A stretch of 64,000 nt of DNA from a candidate division WOR-3 bacterium (GCA_039801505.1 JBDRUV010000003.1:1-64000); one strand, 5' to 3'. Shown: positions 16,937 to 27,100, counted from the stretch's first letter. Program-made: numbers and translations. Notes: a model not told the origin generated them from the letters alone.

Positions 16937-18223
16937 CTATGGTTTTGAAATTTTTCCAACTAGATATTCAATTTGGGCATAATTTAAATAGACGTCATAT
17001 AGAGTGTTGTAATAATCGGCTTGGGCACGGTTAAAATTAATTTCGGCGTTTAATAAATCAAGCTGGGAAATTAATCCTAAACGATACTGTTCTTCGGCTA
17101 ATTTTAAGAGTTTTTGATTAAGTGCTAAATTTTTTAAGATATATGACAACCGAATTCGAGATTCTTGATAATTTTGAAAAACAGTAATGAATGTTTTGTA
17201 CAAAGATTGTTCGACGTTTTTTCTTTGTAGTTTGGCTCGTTGATATTCATGTCTTGCGTTAATGAGAGCAAGTAGATAAGTTTTAAAGTCGCTAATTGGA
17301 AAATATATTTTTAGCCCCCAGTTTACTACGTCGTAATTTTGCCAGTCCGATATTATCGGTGTTAATGAAGTATCATAATAGCTCCTAGTCCGATAATAAC
17401 TAATATTGGGGAATATATTACAAATTGCTTGAATGTAAGTCAACAGCGCAGTTTTTTGGTGAATTTTACTTGCCGTTAGCGAACAATTGTAATTGATAAT
17501 CAAATCCCAGATTTTATTAAAATCAAGTTCTTCACTAGGAGGATCTGGAATTGTTTGAGGCCGAATGAAAATTTTATCAGAAATTCCTATTAGCTGTTTT
17601 AACTCTGTCTCCTGAATTTCTAAGTTTTTTTGAGTATTCCACATTTCAAGTTCGGCTTGGCTTAAAAAACTTTCGCTTTGAAGTACTTCAAAATCTGTAA
17701 CCAATCCGAGATTATATTTTTCTTTTATGAAGCGATAATTTTCTTGGGCGCGCTTTAAAGCTGCCTGGGCATTTTCATATAAATTGTATGTTTTACATAG
17801 ATTATAATATGTAAGTTTAACATTATACGCAAGAAGCGTCTTTTTATCATCAGCTTGTGCCTGGTAGTAATAATAATAGAGTTTTCCTTTATATAAATTA
17901 CCAAAAATTTCGGCATTAAAAACGGGTTGCGTGATGTTAAGTGTTTTCGAATAACTAGAAGTAGTAGAAAATTGCGTTTTTTGTTTTTCATGGCTGGCAC
18001 TTAAGCTAATTGATGGCAGTATTTGGGATGAATTATTGAGCAGACTTATAAGTCCGCCTTTGCGATTAAGTCGGGCCTCGATTGCTTCTAAACTATGTTT
18101 TTGAGCCAGACGAATTGCTTCATCCAGTGATAGATAAAGTGTATCTTTTTCTGTAGCGTAGCTTAGCTGATACTGGATAGCAAATAAAAAAATTAAGATT
18201 AAATTGATTGTCCGCACTTTCAT
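16937..18223 (-). CDS. TolC-family outer membrane efflux protein
   Basis: 428 residues with a signal peptide (MKVRTINLILIFLFAIQYQLSYA). The family start LSLDEAIRLAQKHSLEAIEARL and the two-fold repeat (EKYNLGLVTDFEVLQSESFLSQAELE; EEQYRLGLISQLDLLNAEINFNRAQADYYN) are clear. It should form the trimeric outer membrane channel of the pump encoded by the next three genes. It starts 2 bases after the YIP1 gene ends. Confidence 0.93.
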   Translation of the reverse strand: MKVRTINLILIFLFAIQYQLSYATEKDTLYLSLDEAIRLAQKHSLEAIEARLNRKGGLISLLNNSSQILPSISLSASHEKQKTQFSTTSSYSKTLNITQPVFNAEIFGNLYKGKLYYYYYQAQADDKKTLLAYNVKLTYYNLCKTYNLYENAQAALKRAQENYRFIKEKYNLGLVTDFEVLQSESFLSQAELEMWNTQKNLEIQETELKQLIGISDKIFIRPQTIPDPPSEELDFNKIWDLIINYNCSLTASKIHQKTALLTYIQAICNIFPNISYYRTRSYYDTSLTPIISDWQNYDVVNWGLKIYFPISDFKTYLLALINARHEYQRAKLQRKNVEQSLYKTFITVFQNYQESRIRLSYILKNLALNQKLLKLAEEQYRLGLISQLDLLNAEINFNRAQADYYNTLYDVYLNYAQIEYLVGKISKP

Positions 18224-18225
18224 TT

Positions 18226-18891
18226 TTAAGTCCGAGAAATACCTTTAGGAGCTATTAGCGAGGTGAGAATAATATAAACAAGCCACAAAATAAAAATTAA
18301 ATAGTAAATTTTTTTGTCTTTCAGCTCGTAGGCTGTTTTTAGGCCAAAGCTGAGCAGTAGGAGTTCCCAAATGGTAAAGAAATCGAGTTTTGACAATAGC
18401 CGATAAGTAAAGGTGCTTTTATTAATAAATGGCGTAAATAGAGCAAAACTGGTTTCCACTAGGGGGTTTTTGGTAATTACGGTAATAATAATTCGTATTA
18501 AAATACCGGGTAGTCTTACCAACGCGGCACCGACCGTTACTGAAAATGTTAATAGATATTGTCCGGTTATTCCCAACAGTGTGAGAATAAAATTTACAAC
18601 CAGAGCAACAACCAGTAAAGTTATTGGTACCAATATTATTGTGCCAATAACTCCGGAGATAAAAGGTACTGGTCCTTTTAACATTTTTTCAGCTTGTTCT
18701 AATTGCTGCGGCGTCAAATTACGCTCTCGTAATTGAGCTAGGCGGTTTTCTAATGGTACCGAAGTAATGATTACGATCGTAAGAATTACCGAGGCCATAA
18801 TTAAAATTATTAACGGAATAATCCATTGGCGTTTTTCTTTTAATGATTGAAAGTATTTTAAAGGAGCAAGATAGACATCAATTAAATTCAT
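18226..18891 (-). CDS. YIP1-family integral membrane protein
   Basis: 221 residues with five or so hydrophobic segments and the YIP1-domain layout: an N-terminal VYLAPLKYFQSLKEKRQW amphipathic stretch, then IIPLIILIMASVILTIVIITS, VIGTIILVPITLLVVALVVNFIL and C-terminal KIYYLIFILWLVYIIL. In bacteria these proteins are often encoded beside MacB-type pumps; the function is unknown. It heads the efflux operon. GGAGG lies 6 bases before the ATG, inside a tiny upstream ORF. Confidence 0.8.
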   Translation of the reverse strand: MNLIDVYLAPLKYFQSLKEKRQWIIPLIILIMASVILTIVIITSVPLENRLAQLRERNLTPQQLEQAEKMLKGPVPFISGVIGTIILVPITLLVVALVVNFILTLLGITGQYLLTFSVTVGAALVRLPGILIRIIITVITKNPLVETSFALFTPFINKSTFTYRLLSKLDFFTIWELLLLSFGLKTAYELKDKKIYYLIFILWLVYIILTSLIAPKGISRT

Positions 18892-18922
18892 TGAGACCTC
18901 CGACTATTATTTTCGCTTTCAT
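18878..18922 (-). CDS. Possible 14-residue leader ORF upstream of the YIP1 gene
   Basis: ATG follows the -10 box by exactly 7 bases, the same spacing as in the leaderless genes of this window. It encodes MKAKIIVGGLNEFN. The stop lies 14 bases inside the YIP1 gene in another frame, and the YIP1 Shine-Dalgarno sequence GGAGG is within this ORF. If translated, it would couple leaderless initiation to Shine-Dalgarno initiation. This is inferred from position only; no homologue is known to me. Confidence 0.35.
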   Translation of the reverse strand: MKAKIIVGGLNEFN

Positions 18923-18929
18923 TGAGCTT

Positions 18930-18957
18930 ATTATATATATTTAAATTTCTTAGTCAA
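18930..18957 (-). promoter_or_regulatory. Promoter of the YIP1-TolC-MacA-MacB operon
   Basis: On the - strand TTGACT (18952-18957), a 16-base spacer and TATAAT (18930-18935). The predicted +1 is near 18923, ~32 bases before the YIP1 start codon and just before the tiny ORF. Confidence 0.7.
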
Positions 18958-19080
18958 TAACTAATTCCAGCACAATCCTGATCATAAAAATTGCAGACTA
19001 AATCTCATTAGTTAATACTAATAGTTTTAACAGATACATTTTTGATCGAACTCTTTGAATTTCAAGACAATGTAAAAACG

Positions 19081-19124
19081 TAGCGTACACCTAAGGGACA
19101 GCCCCCTACACGGTCCTTTGGTGT
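19081..19124 (+). repeat. Degenerate GGGAC-type intergenic palindromic element, copy B
   Basis: The sequence runs TAGCGTACACCTAAGGGAC, AGCCCCCTACACG, GTCCTTTGGTGT. It folds into a stem of ACACC with GGTGT plus AAGGGAC with GTCCTTT (one bulge, one G-T). TAGCGT and CCTACA are shared with copy A, and GGGAC with copy D. It lies in the 295-base divergent gap between the YIP1 gene and ptb. Confidence 0.5.
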
Positions 19125-19152
19125 TTTCAAATACACGATGATTTGTGTGGTA

Positions 19153-19180
19153 TTGACAAATATAAAATTTCTGATAAACT
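19153..19180 (+). promoter_or_regulatory. Leaderless-type promoter of ptb
   Basis: TTGACA (19153-19158), a 16-base spacer and TAAACT (19175-19180). Six bases separate the -10 box from the ATG at 19187, so +1 should be the A of ATG. Confidence 0.7.
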
Positions 19181-19186
19181 TATTTA

Positions 19187-20080
19187 ATGTTTACCAAATT
19201 TGAAGAAATGGTTAAATTAGCCCAAACACGTGGGCCAAAACGATGTGTTGTGGCCTGTGCTGAAGATTTCCCAACCATTGAAGCACTCTATGAGGCCCAA
19301 AAAGTCGGAATAGCCCATGGAGTTCTCTTCGGTAACAAAGCCAAAATATTAGAAATTATTAACCAGTTACAAATTAGTCCCACCGAGTTTGAAATTGTCG
19401 ATTGCGCCACCGAAAAAGAAGCGGTAATAAAAGCGGTTAAGGAAGTAGCCCAAAATGGTGATTTTCTAATGAAGGGTCAAATTACTACTTCGAATTTCTT
19501 GCGCGGTGTGCTGGATGAAAAACTCGGACTTCGTGGGGAACAGCTTTTAAGTCATATTGCGTTATTACAACCGGCTCTTTATCACAAAATACTCTTTGTT
19601 TCAGATGGCGGCATAAATGTTGATTTAGATTTAAAGAAAAAAATTGAGATAGTACGAAATGCAATAAATTTTGTCCGGCATTTAGGACTGTCATCTCCTA
19701 AGGTTGCGCTATTGTCAGCAATTGAACGGGTTAATCTCAATATGCAGGAAACTTTAGACTGGGCAATTATTACTCGCATGGGGGAGGAGGGAAGTTTTGG
19801 GGATTGCATAATCGAAGGACCACTAGCCCTTGATGTGGCATTTTCACCGTATGCGGCAAAAGTTAAAAAAGTTAAGACCCAAATTTCCGGGGATGTTGAT
19901 ATTCTGATTGTGCCGTCAATTGCAACGGGTAATATTATGTGTAAGGCGCTACAATATTTAGGTGGTGCCAAAATCTGTGGAATTATTGTCGGAGCTTTAA
20001 AACCAGTAGTGATGCTTTCTCGTTCTGATACCCGAGAAACCAAGTTATATTCATTAAGTTTAGGAAATATTGTTTCTTGA
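19187..20080 (+). CDS. ptb: Phosphate butyryltransferase (phosphate acyltransferase family)
   Basis: Exchanges acyl-CoA and phosphate for acyl phosphate and CoA; with a kinase this yields ATP. 297 residues, the usual Ptb length and shorter than most Pta proteins. Family phrases include GPKRCVVACAED, GVLFGNKAKI, DFLMKGQITTSNFLRGVLD, DGGINVDLDLKKKIEIVRNAI and DILIVPSIATGNIMCKALQYLGG. No butyrate kinase is seen in the window. The gene is followed closely by ridA and a hydrogenase-type protease, probably as one operon. Substrate may be butyryl- or branched-chain acyl-CoA from amino acid fermentation. Confidence 0.9.
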   Translation: MFTKFEEMVKLAQTRGPKRCVVACAEDFPTIEALYEAQKVGIAHGVLFGNKAKILEIINQLQISPTEFEIVDCATEKEAVIKAVKEVAQNGDFLMKGQITTSNFLRGVLDEKLGLRGEQLLSHIALLQPALYHKILFVSDGGINVDLDLKKKIEIVRNAINFVRHLGLSSPKVALLSAIERVNLNMQETLDWAIITRMGEEGSFGDCIIEGPLALDVAFSPYAAKVKKVKTQISGDVDILIVPSIATGNIMCKALQYLGGAKICGIIVGALKPVVMLSRSDTRETKLYSLSLGNIVS

Positions 20081-20086
20081 AAAGTT

Positions 20087-20473
20087 ATGACAAACAAAAA
20101 GATTGTTTTTACTGATCAAGCTCCGCGGCCAATTGGACCTTACAGCCAAGCAGTAATTTTCGATCGTTTGGTATTTATATCTGGACAAATTGGCATTGAT
20201 CCGCAAACTGGTGAATTAGTATCAGGCGGAGTAGCCGAAGAGACAAAACAGATTTTTAAAAATCTTAAAGAAATTCTAAGTGCGATTGGGCTTAATTTTT
20301 CCAATATTGTAAAAACTACGGTTTATCTTACTGATCTATCGACATTCAGTGTCATGAATGCAGTTTATGGTGAATATTTCGAAAGCAATTATCCAGCTCG
20401 TGCGACCGTTGAGGTTAAGGCACTTCCCAAAAAGGCCAAGGTAGAGATCGATGCAATAGCGGTACTCGAATAA
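20087..20473 (+). CDS. ridA: RidA-family reactive enamine/imine deaminase
   Basis: 128 residues, the full length of the YjgF/YER057c/UK114 family. Motifs: APRPIGPYSQAVIFDRLVFISGQIGIDPQTGELV, and near the C terminus the conserved Arg in NYPARATVEVKALPKKAKVEIDAIAV. It hydrolyses reactive 2-aminoacrylate-type enamines made by PLP enzymes, which fits amino acid catabolism. It starts 6 bases after ptb. Confidence 0.95.
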   Translation: MTNKKIVFTDQAPRPIGPYSQAVIFDRLVFISGQIGIDPQTGELVSGGVAEETKQIFKNLKEILSAIGLNFSNIVKTTVYLTDLSTFSVMNAVYGEYFESNYPARATVEVKALPKKAKVEIDAIAVLE

Positions 20474-20502
20474 CAGTCTAACCAGCAACCACGGTTCAAA
20501 AC

Positions 20503-20985
20503 GTGGTAATTATATTAGGAATTGGAAATCGTCTTAGAGGCGATGATGGTGTTGGAAGCATTATTGCGGAGGAGCTAAAAAAATACGAGCGTGAAAATTT
20601 TATTGTTTATGATTGCGAAACAACTCCCGAAAATTATATTGAGAAAGTTATTAGCGGAAATCCCCGGTGGATAATTTTTATCGATGCTTGCAATTTTAAT
20701 GCACCTGCCGGTACCTTTAAAATATTTGAAGAAACTGAAATTTCTCAAATTACCAGCAAAGTTATTTCTACCCACACTTTGCCGATTACAGTTCTGATCG
20801 CATTAATAAAGCGTTCTTTGCCAAAAGCTAGAATTTCTCTAATAGGTGTCCAACCTAAAAGATTAAACTTTTGTAATAAATTAAGCAATGAACTTAATAA
20901 AACTAAAGCGAAAATTATTGATTTTATTTTGAAAAATATAAAAAATGTTAGCTTCGCGGATGAAACATCTTATAAGTCTCTCTAA
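20503..20985 (+). CDS. Hydrogenase maturation protease family (HycI/HyaD-like)
   Basis: 160 residues with the family start ILGIGNRLRGDDGVG (metal-binding Asp), IIFIDACNFNAPAGTFKIF (second ligand region) and the STHTLPITVLIAL His motif. Members clip the C terminus of the [NiFe] hydrogenase large subunit after nickel insertion. No hydrogenase gene is in the window, so the target lies elsewhere. The start is GTG; it sits in a 6-bp hairpin (20488-20493 with 20502-20507) that could mask it. The end overlaps the convergent xer gene by 38 bases. Confidence 0.85.
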   Translation: MVIILGIGNRLRGDDGVGSIIAEELKKYERENFIVYDCETTPENYIEKVISGNPRWIIFIDACNFNAPAGTFKIFEETEISQITSKVISTHTLPITVLIALIKRSLPKARISLIGVQPKRLNFCNKLSNELNKTKAKIIDFILKNIKNVSFADETSYKSL

Positions 20986-21874
20986 GAAAAGTTCGATCAA
21001 TTTGAGTATATATCTGGGTAGTCGCAATATTAGCATGTCCTAACATTTCTTGAACAGCTCGTAAATTAGCCCCTCCTTCAAGAAGATGTGTAGCGAAACT
21101 ATGCCTAAAACTATGAGGTGTCACTTTTTTAGTAATTTTTGCTTTTTTAAGATATTCCTTGAGAATCTTGTGAAGCCCCATTCGAGAAAGTTTCTGACCT
21201 CTTGCGTTCACAAAAAGGTATGGAGAGTTATGTTTCTTTACGAAAAATGGTCGTGCAACTCTACAATATGTTGAAATTGCCTCTAACGCCGGTTTGCCAA
21301 TTGGGACAATCCGTTCTTTATTTCCTTTTCCGACTATCCTAACGAACCCGTCGGTAAAGGATATGTTATCTAATTCTAAAGAAAGCAGTTCTGAAGCCCG
21401 TAATCCAGTTCCATAAAGAACCTCAAAAATCGCCCGAGCCCGTAAATCTTTAGGAGTATTGTTATTTGCCGATTCAATAATTTTTATTATTTCTTCGTAG
21501 GACAATACTGTTGGCAGTTTTTGAGATATTTTTGGTGTTTCTATGTGTTCAGTAGGATTGTGTGCAATTAACTTTTCTGTTATTAAATAATTGAAAAACA
21601 TCTTAATTGAAGTCAGCTTCCGGGCTATTGAAGTCTGTGTCAGGGGTAATTGATGTAAAAATGATATATAATTACTGATATCATTTTCAGTAATATTGTA
21701 TAAATTTTTTTTTGTAGTAACAGCACTAAGGAATTGTTTAACATCTGTACTATAACAATCAACGGTACTACGTGCTAAACTTCGTTCAGTAATTAAGTAA
21801 TTAATAAACGATTTAACTATTTTATTTAACTTATTATTAGAAGAATTAGTAATTCGGCAAGTATTGCTCGTCAT
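20948..21874 (-). CDS. xerD: Tyrosine recombinase XerC/XerD type
   Basis: 308 residues: an N-terminal SAM-like core-binding domain (FINYLITERSLARSTVDCYSTDVKQFL) and a catalytic domain with R in YGTGLRASELLSLEL, K in VGKGNKERIVPIG, HxxR in HSFRHSFATHLLEGG, H in LGHANIATTQIYT and the terminal Tyr of that motif. Length and lack of phage or transposon context favour the chromosome-dimer resolution role at dif. It overlaps the end of nadB by 29 bases. Whether XerC, XerD or a single XerH-like enzyme cannot be decided here. Confidence 0.92.
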   Translation of the reverse strand: MTSNTCRITNSSNNKLNKIVKSFINYLITERSLARSTVDCYSTDVKQFLSAVTTKKNLYNITENDISNYISFLHQLPLTQTSIARKLTSIKMFFNYLITEKLIAHNPTEHIETPKISQKLPTVLSYEEIIKIIESANNNTPKDLRARAIFEVLYGTGLRASELLSLELDNISFTDGFVRIVGKGNKERIVPIGKPALEAISTYCRVARPFFVKKHNSPYLFVNARGQKLSRMGLHKILKEYLKKAKITKKVTPHSFRHSFATHLLEGGANLRAVQEMLGHANIATTQIYTQIDRTFLRETYKMFHPRS

Positions 21875-23453
21875 CTTTTGACTTTTGAAGAACAGTATCT
21901 TTCAAAAAATGTTCATTGTCAATATATGGATAATCTTCTTTATAATGAAGACCTCGAGATTCATTCCTCAGGAAAGCACTTTTTAATACTAAATAGCCTA
22001 CAGTAATCATATTATTAAGTTCGATTAAATCAATCGAGAGAGGTTGAATTTTTTTTGCATGCTTAGCAATTTCAGCAAGTTCAGCTAATGCATTATCAAT
22101 TCGATTATTAGATCGCACAATACCTGCGCCGTTCCACATTATTTTTTGTAGTTTGTCAATTAATATCTTCACCTTGGGATTTTTTTGAATTTCAATCCTT
22201 TTATTATTGTTACAAATGATCTTTTGATATTGTATTTCATGTTTACAGGCAGTCTCTTTAACCCGTCTTGCGGCTTGTTCAGCAAACACTAATGCTTCAA
22301 GCAAGGAATTCGATGCTAAGCGATTCGCTCCATGAAGCCCAGAATGAGCACATTCTCCAATTGCTAAAAGTCCCGGGATGTTGGTTTCACCCCATTGATT
22401 GATTTCGATGCCTCCACAAATGTAATGGGCTGCTGGTACGACAGGTATTGGTTCTTTTGTAATGTCATAACCTAATTGCAAACAAGTATTATAGATGTTA
22501 GGAAAGCGTAATTTTATTCTTTCCGGGTCAAGGTGGGTAACATCAAGTAAAACGTAGTTAGCTCCGCGCTTCTTCATTTCATTATCAATCGCTCGAGCAA
22601 CAATATCCCGTGGTGCTAGGCAGCCCTTTTCATGATAGTTTTCCATGAATGTATTACCATCAATTGTTCGTAGGATACCACCCTCACCCCGAACTGCTTC
22701 AGAAATTAAGAAATATCGATTATCAATTTTTTTACCGTATAATGCTGTTGGGTGAAATTGAATAAACTCCATGTTAGAAACTAATGCACCATTTTTGTAT
22801 GCAATTGCTATACCGTCACCAGTAGCTATTGGAGGATTAGTGGTATGAAGATAAATTTGCCCGATGCCGCCTGTTGCTAATACCATTGCTTTCCCTAAAA
22901 AACAATATACTTTGCCTGTTTTGGTATCAACGGCTTCTACGCCAATACACCGGTTGGTTTTATCTATTATTAAATCAAAAACTAAAAAATGTTCGTAAAA
23001 TACGCAACGTTCTTTAAGTAGTCGGATTAAGCCAGTTTCGATTTCTCGGCCTGTATAATCTTTAGCGTGAACAATTCTTGCTCGACTATGACCTCCTTCT
23101 TTTCCCAAATCAAAACGTTTTATACCTTTAGAATTATAGTAAGTACTGAAATTAATTCCAACTTCATATAGCTCATTGACCAAGCGTGGTCCCATTTCAC
23201 AAACCATACGAACAATTTCGGGCCGGGCTAGACCTTGTCCATTTTTAAGTGTATCCTGATAATGAATTTCTGGAGTATCATCAATTCCTAAGGCTGCGGC
23301 TATTCCACCCTGGGCATAATTGGTATTAGATTCAGTGTTTTCTTTCTTTGTTAATATACATACTTGTCCACTATTAAGAACTCGATACGAAAACCACAAT
23401 CCGGCAATTCCCGAACCAACAACTATGAAGTCAGTAATGATAGTATTACTCAT
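21846..23453 (-). CDS. nadB: L-aspartate oxidase
   Basis: FAD enzyme that makes iminoaspartate from aspartate, first step of NAD synthesis; anaerobes use fumarate as acceptor. 535 residues, full length. FAD motif VGSGIAGLW near residue 12, NYAQGGIAAALG, and the NadB/SdhA catalytic region EGGHSRARIVHAKDYTGREIE; also SLLEALVFAEQAARR and the C-terminal helical domain. nadA and nadC are not in the window. The ATG abuts the stop of the DUF5683-like gene with no spacer. Confidence 0.95.
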   Translation of the reverse strand: MSNTIITDFIVVGSGIAGLWFSYRVLNSGQVCILTKKENTESNTNYAQGGIAAALGIDDTPEIHYQDTLKNGQGLARPEIVRMVCEMGPRLVNELYEVGINFSTYYNSKGIKRFDLGKEGGHSRARIVHAKDYTGREIETGLIRLLKERCVFYEHFLVFDLIIDKTNRCIGVEAVDTKTGKVYCFLGKAMVLATGGIGQIYLHTTNPPIATGDGIAIAYKNGALVSNMEFIQFHPTALYGKKIDNRYFLISEAVRGEGGILRTIDGNTFMENYHEKGCLAPRDIVARAIDNEMKKRGANYVLLDVTHLDPERIKLRFPNIYNTCLQLGYDITKEPIPVVPAAHYICGGIEINQWGETNIPGLLAIGECAHSGLHGANRLASNSLLEALVFAEQAARRVKETACKHEIQYQKIICNNNKRIEIQKNPKVKILIDKLQKIMWNGAGIVRSNNRIDNALAELAEIAKHAKKIQPLSIDLIELNNMITVGYLVLKSAFLRNESRGLHYKEDYPYIDNEHFLKDTVLQKSKDDEQYLPNY

Positions 23454-24107
23454 TTAAAATCTATATTCGATACCTAATTCAGTCTTGTTTAATGAGGTCC
23501 TAAAATTAACTCTCGAAAGTTTATTGAAAGAAAAGTAGTAGCAATCAATTATACTAATGACTCGGTTAAGTAATGAAGCACCAATACAAAAACTGGCGCG
23601 AGTAAATGCTTGTTTTGCTTTTCGTCGTTGATCCCAGTAACGAAATCGTAGCGATTCGCTTTTCCAAGTCCACACTGAATCCCCAAAGTAACCGTTGTTA
23701 TAAAAATAATTAAGCTGTGCTTGAGGATCGTTGGGATATAATGCTCGAGCTTCTCGCCGAATTGCAATGTTATATTCTTCGGCTGAGTTATAGCGTTCAA
23801 GAGCACGAAAATATTTTTCTGATTTTATTTTGATATTAGCGTTTGCATATCTTCGAGCAAACAACAAAGCATCATTGGTTTGAAAAACGCCATATCGGTA
23901 GAAGCCTGAATATAATAACCAAATTGCACTTTCAGCCCAGAGCATAATTTCGCCTTTGTCTTGATCTTTGTTCAGAAATTGTCCCCAACCTGGGATTGCT
24001 GCTGAAGCAAATATGACTTTTGTTTCAGGTCTTAATGCCTGAGCGATTCCTGCTGTTATGTTTAATAGAACTGTTCCCGCAAGAAAAAAAAACATTGGTT
24101 TTATCAT
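23454..24107 (-). CDS. DUF5683-like membrane protein of unknown function
   Basis: 217 residues. A signal-like hydrophobic start (MFFFLAGTVLLNITAGIAQA) precedes the family phrase FASAAIPGWGQFLNKDQDKGEIMLWAESAIWLLYSG, typical of small membrane proteins common in FCB bacteria. Tyr- and Arg-rich soluble stretches follow, and a final hydrophobic segment near 175-190. AAGGA precedes the ATG. Function unknown; it may be an envelope protein. It lies between the M6 protease and nadB in one leftward operon. Confidence 0.6.
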   Translation of the reverse strand: MIKPMFFFLAGTVLLNITAGIAQALRPETKVIFASAAIPGWGQFLNKDQDKGEIMLWAESAIWLLYSGFYRYGVFQTNDALLFARRYANANIKIKSEKYFRALERYNSAEEYNIAIRREARALYPNDPQAQLNYFYNNGYFGDSVWTWKSESLRFRYWDQRRKAKQAFTRASFCIGASLLNRVISIIDCYYFSFNKLSRVNFRTSLNKTELGIEYRF

Positions 24108-24117
24108 GTTTTTATCC

Positions 24118-27100
24118 TTACTTTACAACAGCGAATTTGTAAAATTTTGTTTCTATTTTATTCTTTCCTATAACCTCTAAACGTAGAATGTATATTCCAT
24201 TTTTAATATCATCTAATTTGATTTTAGTTTCATTATCTATTAATGGTATCGAACTGCCCGCAAACTCACAAATTGGTTTTCCTAAAATGTCTAAAAGTGA
24301 TAGTTTAACGTTTGTGACATCAAGTCCTAGCCAATATCTTATTACAATTTCCTGGTCAGCTGGATTAGGATAACTAAAAAAATCTTTGATGAGTGACCCA
24401 GAAATTTGAGGAACTTCAAGAGGTTTATTATATAAATTCCAGTGAGCCGATCCACCTAAATATTGACCCCAAAATATTTGATTAGTTGCCCCTGGTATAT
24501 CCCAGCCATATAAAATTCCATTATTTGAGCCAACGATAATTTCAACATCTCCATCGCTATCAATATCGGCAATTAAAGGAGTAGCACTGATACTGCTAGC
24601 CGAGAGGAGTGGAAAATAATCTATTGTGGTTTGGGTTTTGCCATCAAATCCCAAAAGTCCCCATTGTGGTGAGCCGATTATTACATCACAATACCCATCA
24701 CAATTAAGATCAGCAATCACTGGGGTTGATGCAAATACGAAAGGAATATCAATTGTTATTAGATAATTACCTACTAATTCAGTTTGGGAATAGGTGGAAT
24801 CTAAAATTATTGGATAATTAGTAAGAAGCGCGCCATTAAAATTAAATGCATAAATCTTATTAGCAGCAGCTAAAATAATATCTAAAAATCCGTCTTTATT
24901 TAAATCCGCAACTGCAATTCCTGACGATACTGGTCGTGTAATAATTGGTGTGCTGGAATATTTTATATTTCCCACTAAATCAACTATAACTAATTGTGAG
25001 TTTTTTTCTTTGTGAATAACAACTGCTATTTCTTTATTTCCGTCATTATCAAAATCAGCAATAACTGGGGGAATTGCATTGTACAAAGCGCTATACGACA
25101 AGGTAATGGGAAACTTATTGTGGATTACAGCATCCTGCGGGTTAATTAAAAATAGTTTATGGTCACTACCGAAGGCGACAATTTGGGGGGTGATAGTGTC
25201 AGTAATCCCTACAGCTGAGCGTAACTCGGAATTAAGCAACATTGGAAAGCCAGGAAAGTTGCTACCATCACCTCTCCAGATGTATAGTTTCATGTCAGTT
25301 GATCCGACAATAATTTCTTGTTTTCCGTCGCCGTCTAAATCAGCAAGAGTCGGTGACGACAAAATTCGTCCTTGAGTGTGTAGCTGTAAAACTGGTAAGA
25401 TTCCTTGGTAAGAAAATACGTAAATTGTGCCATTTTCGCAAGTACAAACAATTTCAAGGTTTGAATCGCCTAGTACGTCGCCAATCGCTGGGCTATTAGA
25501 GAGCGGTCCAGGTAATTGAGCAAAATTACCTTGCATATTAGGTAAATATGAAGTACCATCATAATTAAAAACATAAATTCGACCGGCACTATCAGCGATT
25601 ACTATTTCTTGATTCATGTCACGGTTCAAATCGGCAACATGAGGGGAAAAAAGTTTACCACCACGACCAAGATTTATTGGAAAACCTTGTTGATTCAGGT
25701 CAAAATTAACACTTAGATACATTACAGTGTCCGGTTCAGATAGTACTTTGATCGTTATGAAACTTTTACCCGTGTACCCGTCGGACGATGGAGTAGTATT
25801 TACTGAGAACTCATTGTTAATTCCTCCGACAAAAAATGGATCATATGGGGACCCATAATACTGGTAATTTCTATTATATAAAATGTTAAAATCATAATCT
25901 TGGATTCCATCAGCTTCTTCTAAGTCCACTCCTTTGTGAGAGATTTGAGAGATATTTATAGCATTATAAGGTCCGTATTGATCAATAATATTTTCGTCAA
26001 TATGCCAAATCAAAATACCAGAACCAGGTTGCATAAAATCATATTCACCGTCTTCAACCCAGATTAAAACCCCGTCTTCTAAATCTACCACCACGGTATC
26101 TTTTTTACTAACATCACATTGTCGGTTCTCAATTAGAAAATACTCTGTTTCAGTTATTGGCACCTTAATAATAAGTGGTCGTTGAATATTATTATAAAAA
26201 GAAAATCTAGTTGTATCCATACTTGCTGAATATAACGGAATACTTTCTAGCGGCAGATTAACAACTACCGGTTCAATCCATCCGAAATAAACCCGGTGAA
26301 AAGCATCAAGCATACTAGGTATTGCACCTGGGGGGATACCAAGACTATAATCACCGAGCCACGCCCCGGTGCCCATTAAGCTCCAAGAACCAACCCCGAT
26401 TGTGGCACCTGTAACATCATATAAGTCATATCCGCCTAACAGATGAACAAACTCATGGTACAAAGTTCCAGGGTAGCCTAACATTCCTAAAATATTAATC
26501 TGACCGTCGAGAAGCGTATCTTGGCGCATCATTTCAGGCATAATCATTGCTGAATAGATTCTAGTTTGACCTTCGTCAGCTAAAATATAAGGTGTTCCCA
26601 AGTATCGTTCAAATGCAGATGAGGGAATTGTACCTGCCAACAGATCAAATGGACTGTCGCCTCTTAGGTCTGATTGTGGTGCTGAACCAGCGCGAAAGAT
26701 GATTAATAAGTCATAATCACTAAATCGGATGTCTGGATCTCGATCGGCAATTTGAATCGCGTCATATACCAAGCGACATAAACCAGTTTCAGCACCTTCA
26801 TAATCATAGTAAGGGTATTTCCACATAGTATCACCATAGTACATCATAGGATGCGGGAGCACATAAGTTCCTAAGACGCTATTAGGCATTACCCGATAAT
26901 CAATGTATAGTGTCCCCATAGAATTTAGCCAAAAATAATTTTTGAGACCTTCAAGGTGTCGTTCAAAATATCTTCGGGTATGCGGGGGGTCATAGAACAA
27001 TCCATCGTTAGGAGTAAGAAAACCGGCAAGGTCCATTTTACCATTTCCAGTCGTAAGCGGGGTAGTATCTTCCTGAAATTCTACTCGGAGTGCTAATACC

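Noticed and set aside
15160-18891. Possibility that the MacAB-TolC operon is a known antibiotic-resistance pump
   Set aside because: The fold is clear but nothing in the sequence shows the substrate, so no drug is named.
20948-21874. Tyrosine recombinase as sign of a prophage or integron
   Set aside because: No phage genes, attachment repeats or gene cassettes are nearby, and it sits in an operon with nadB; a housekeeping Xer fits better.
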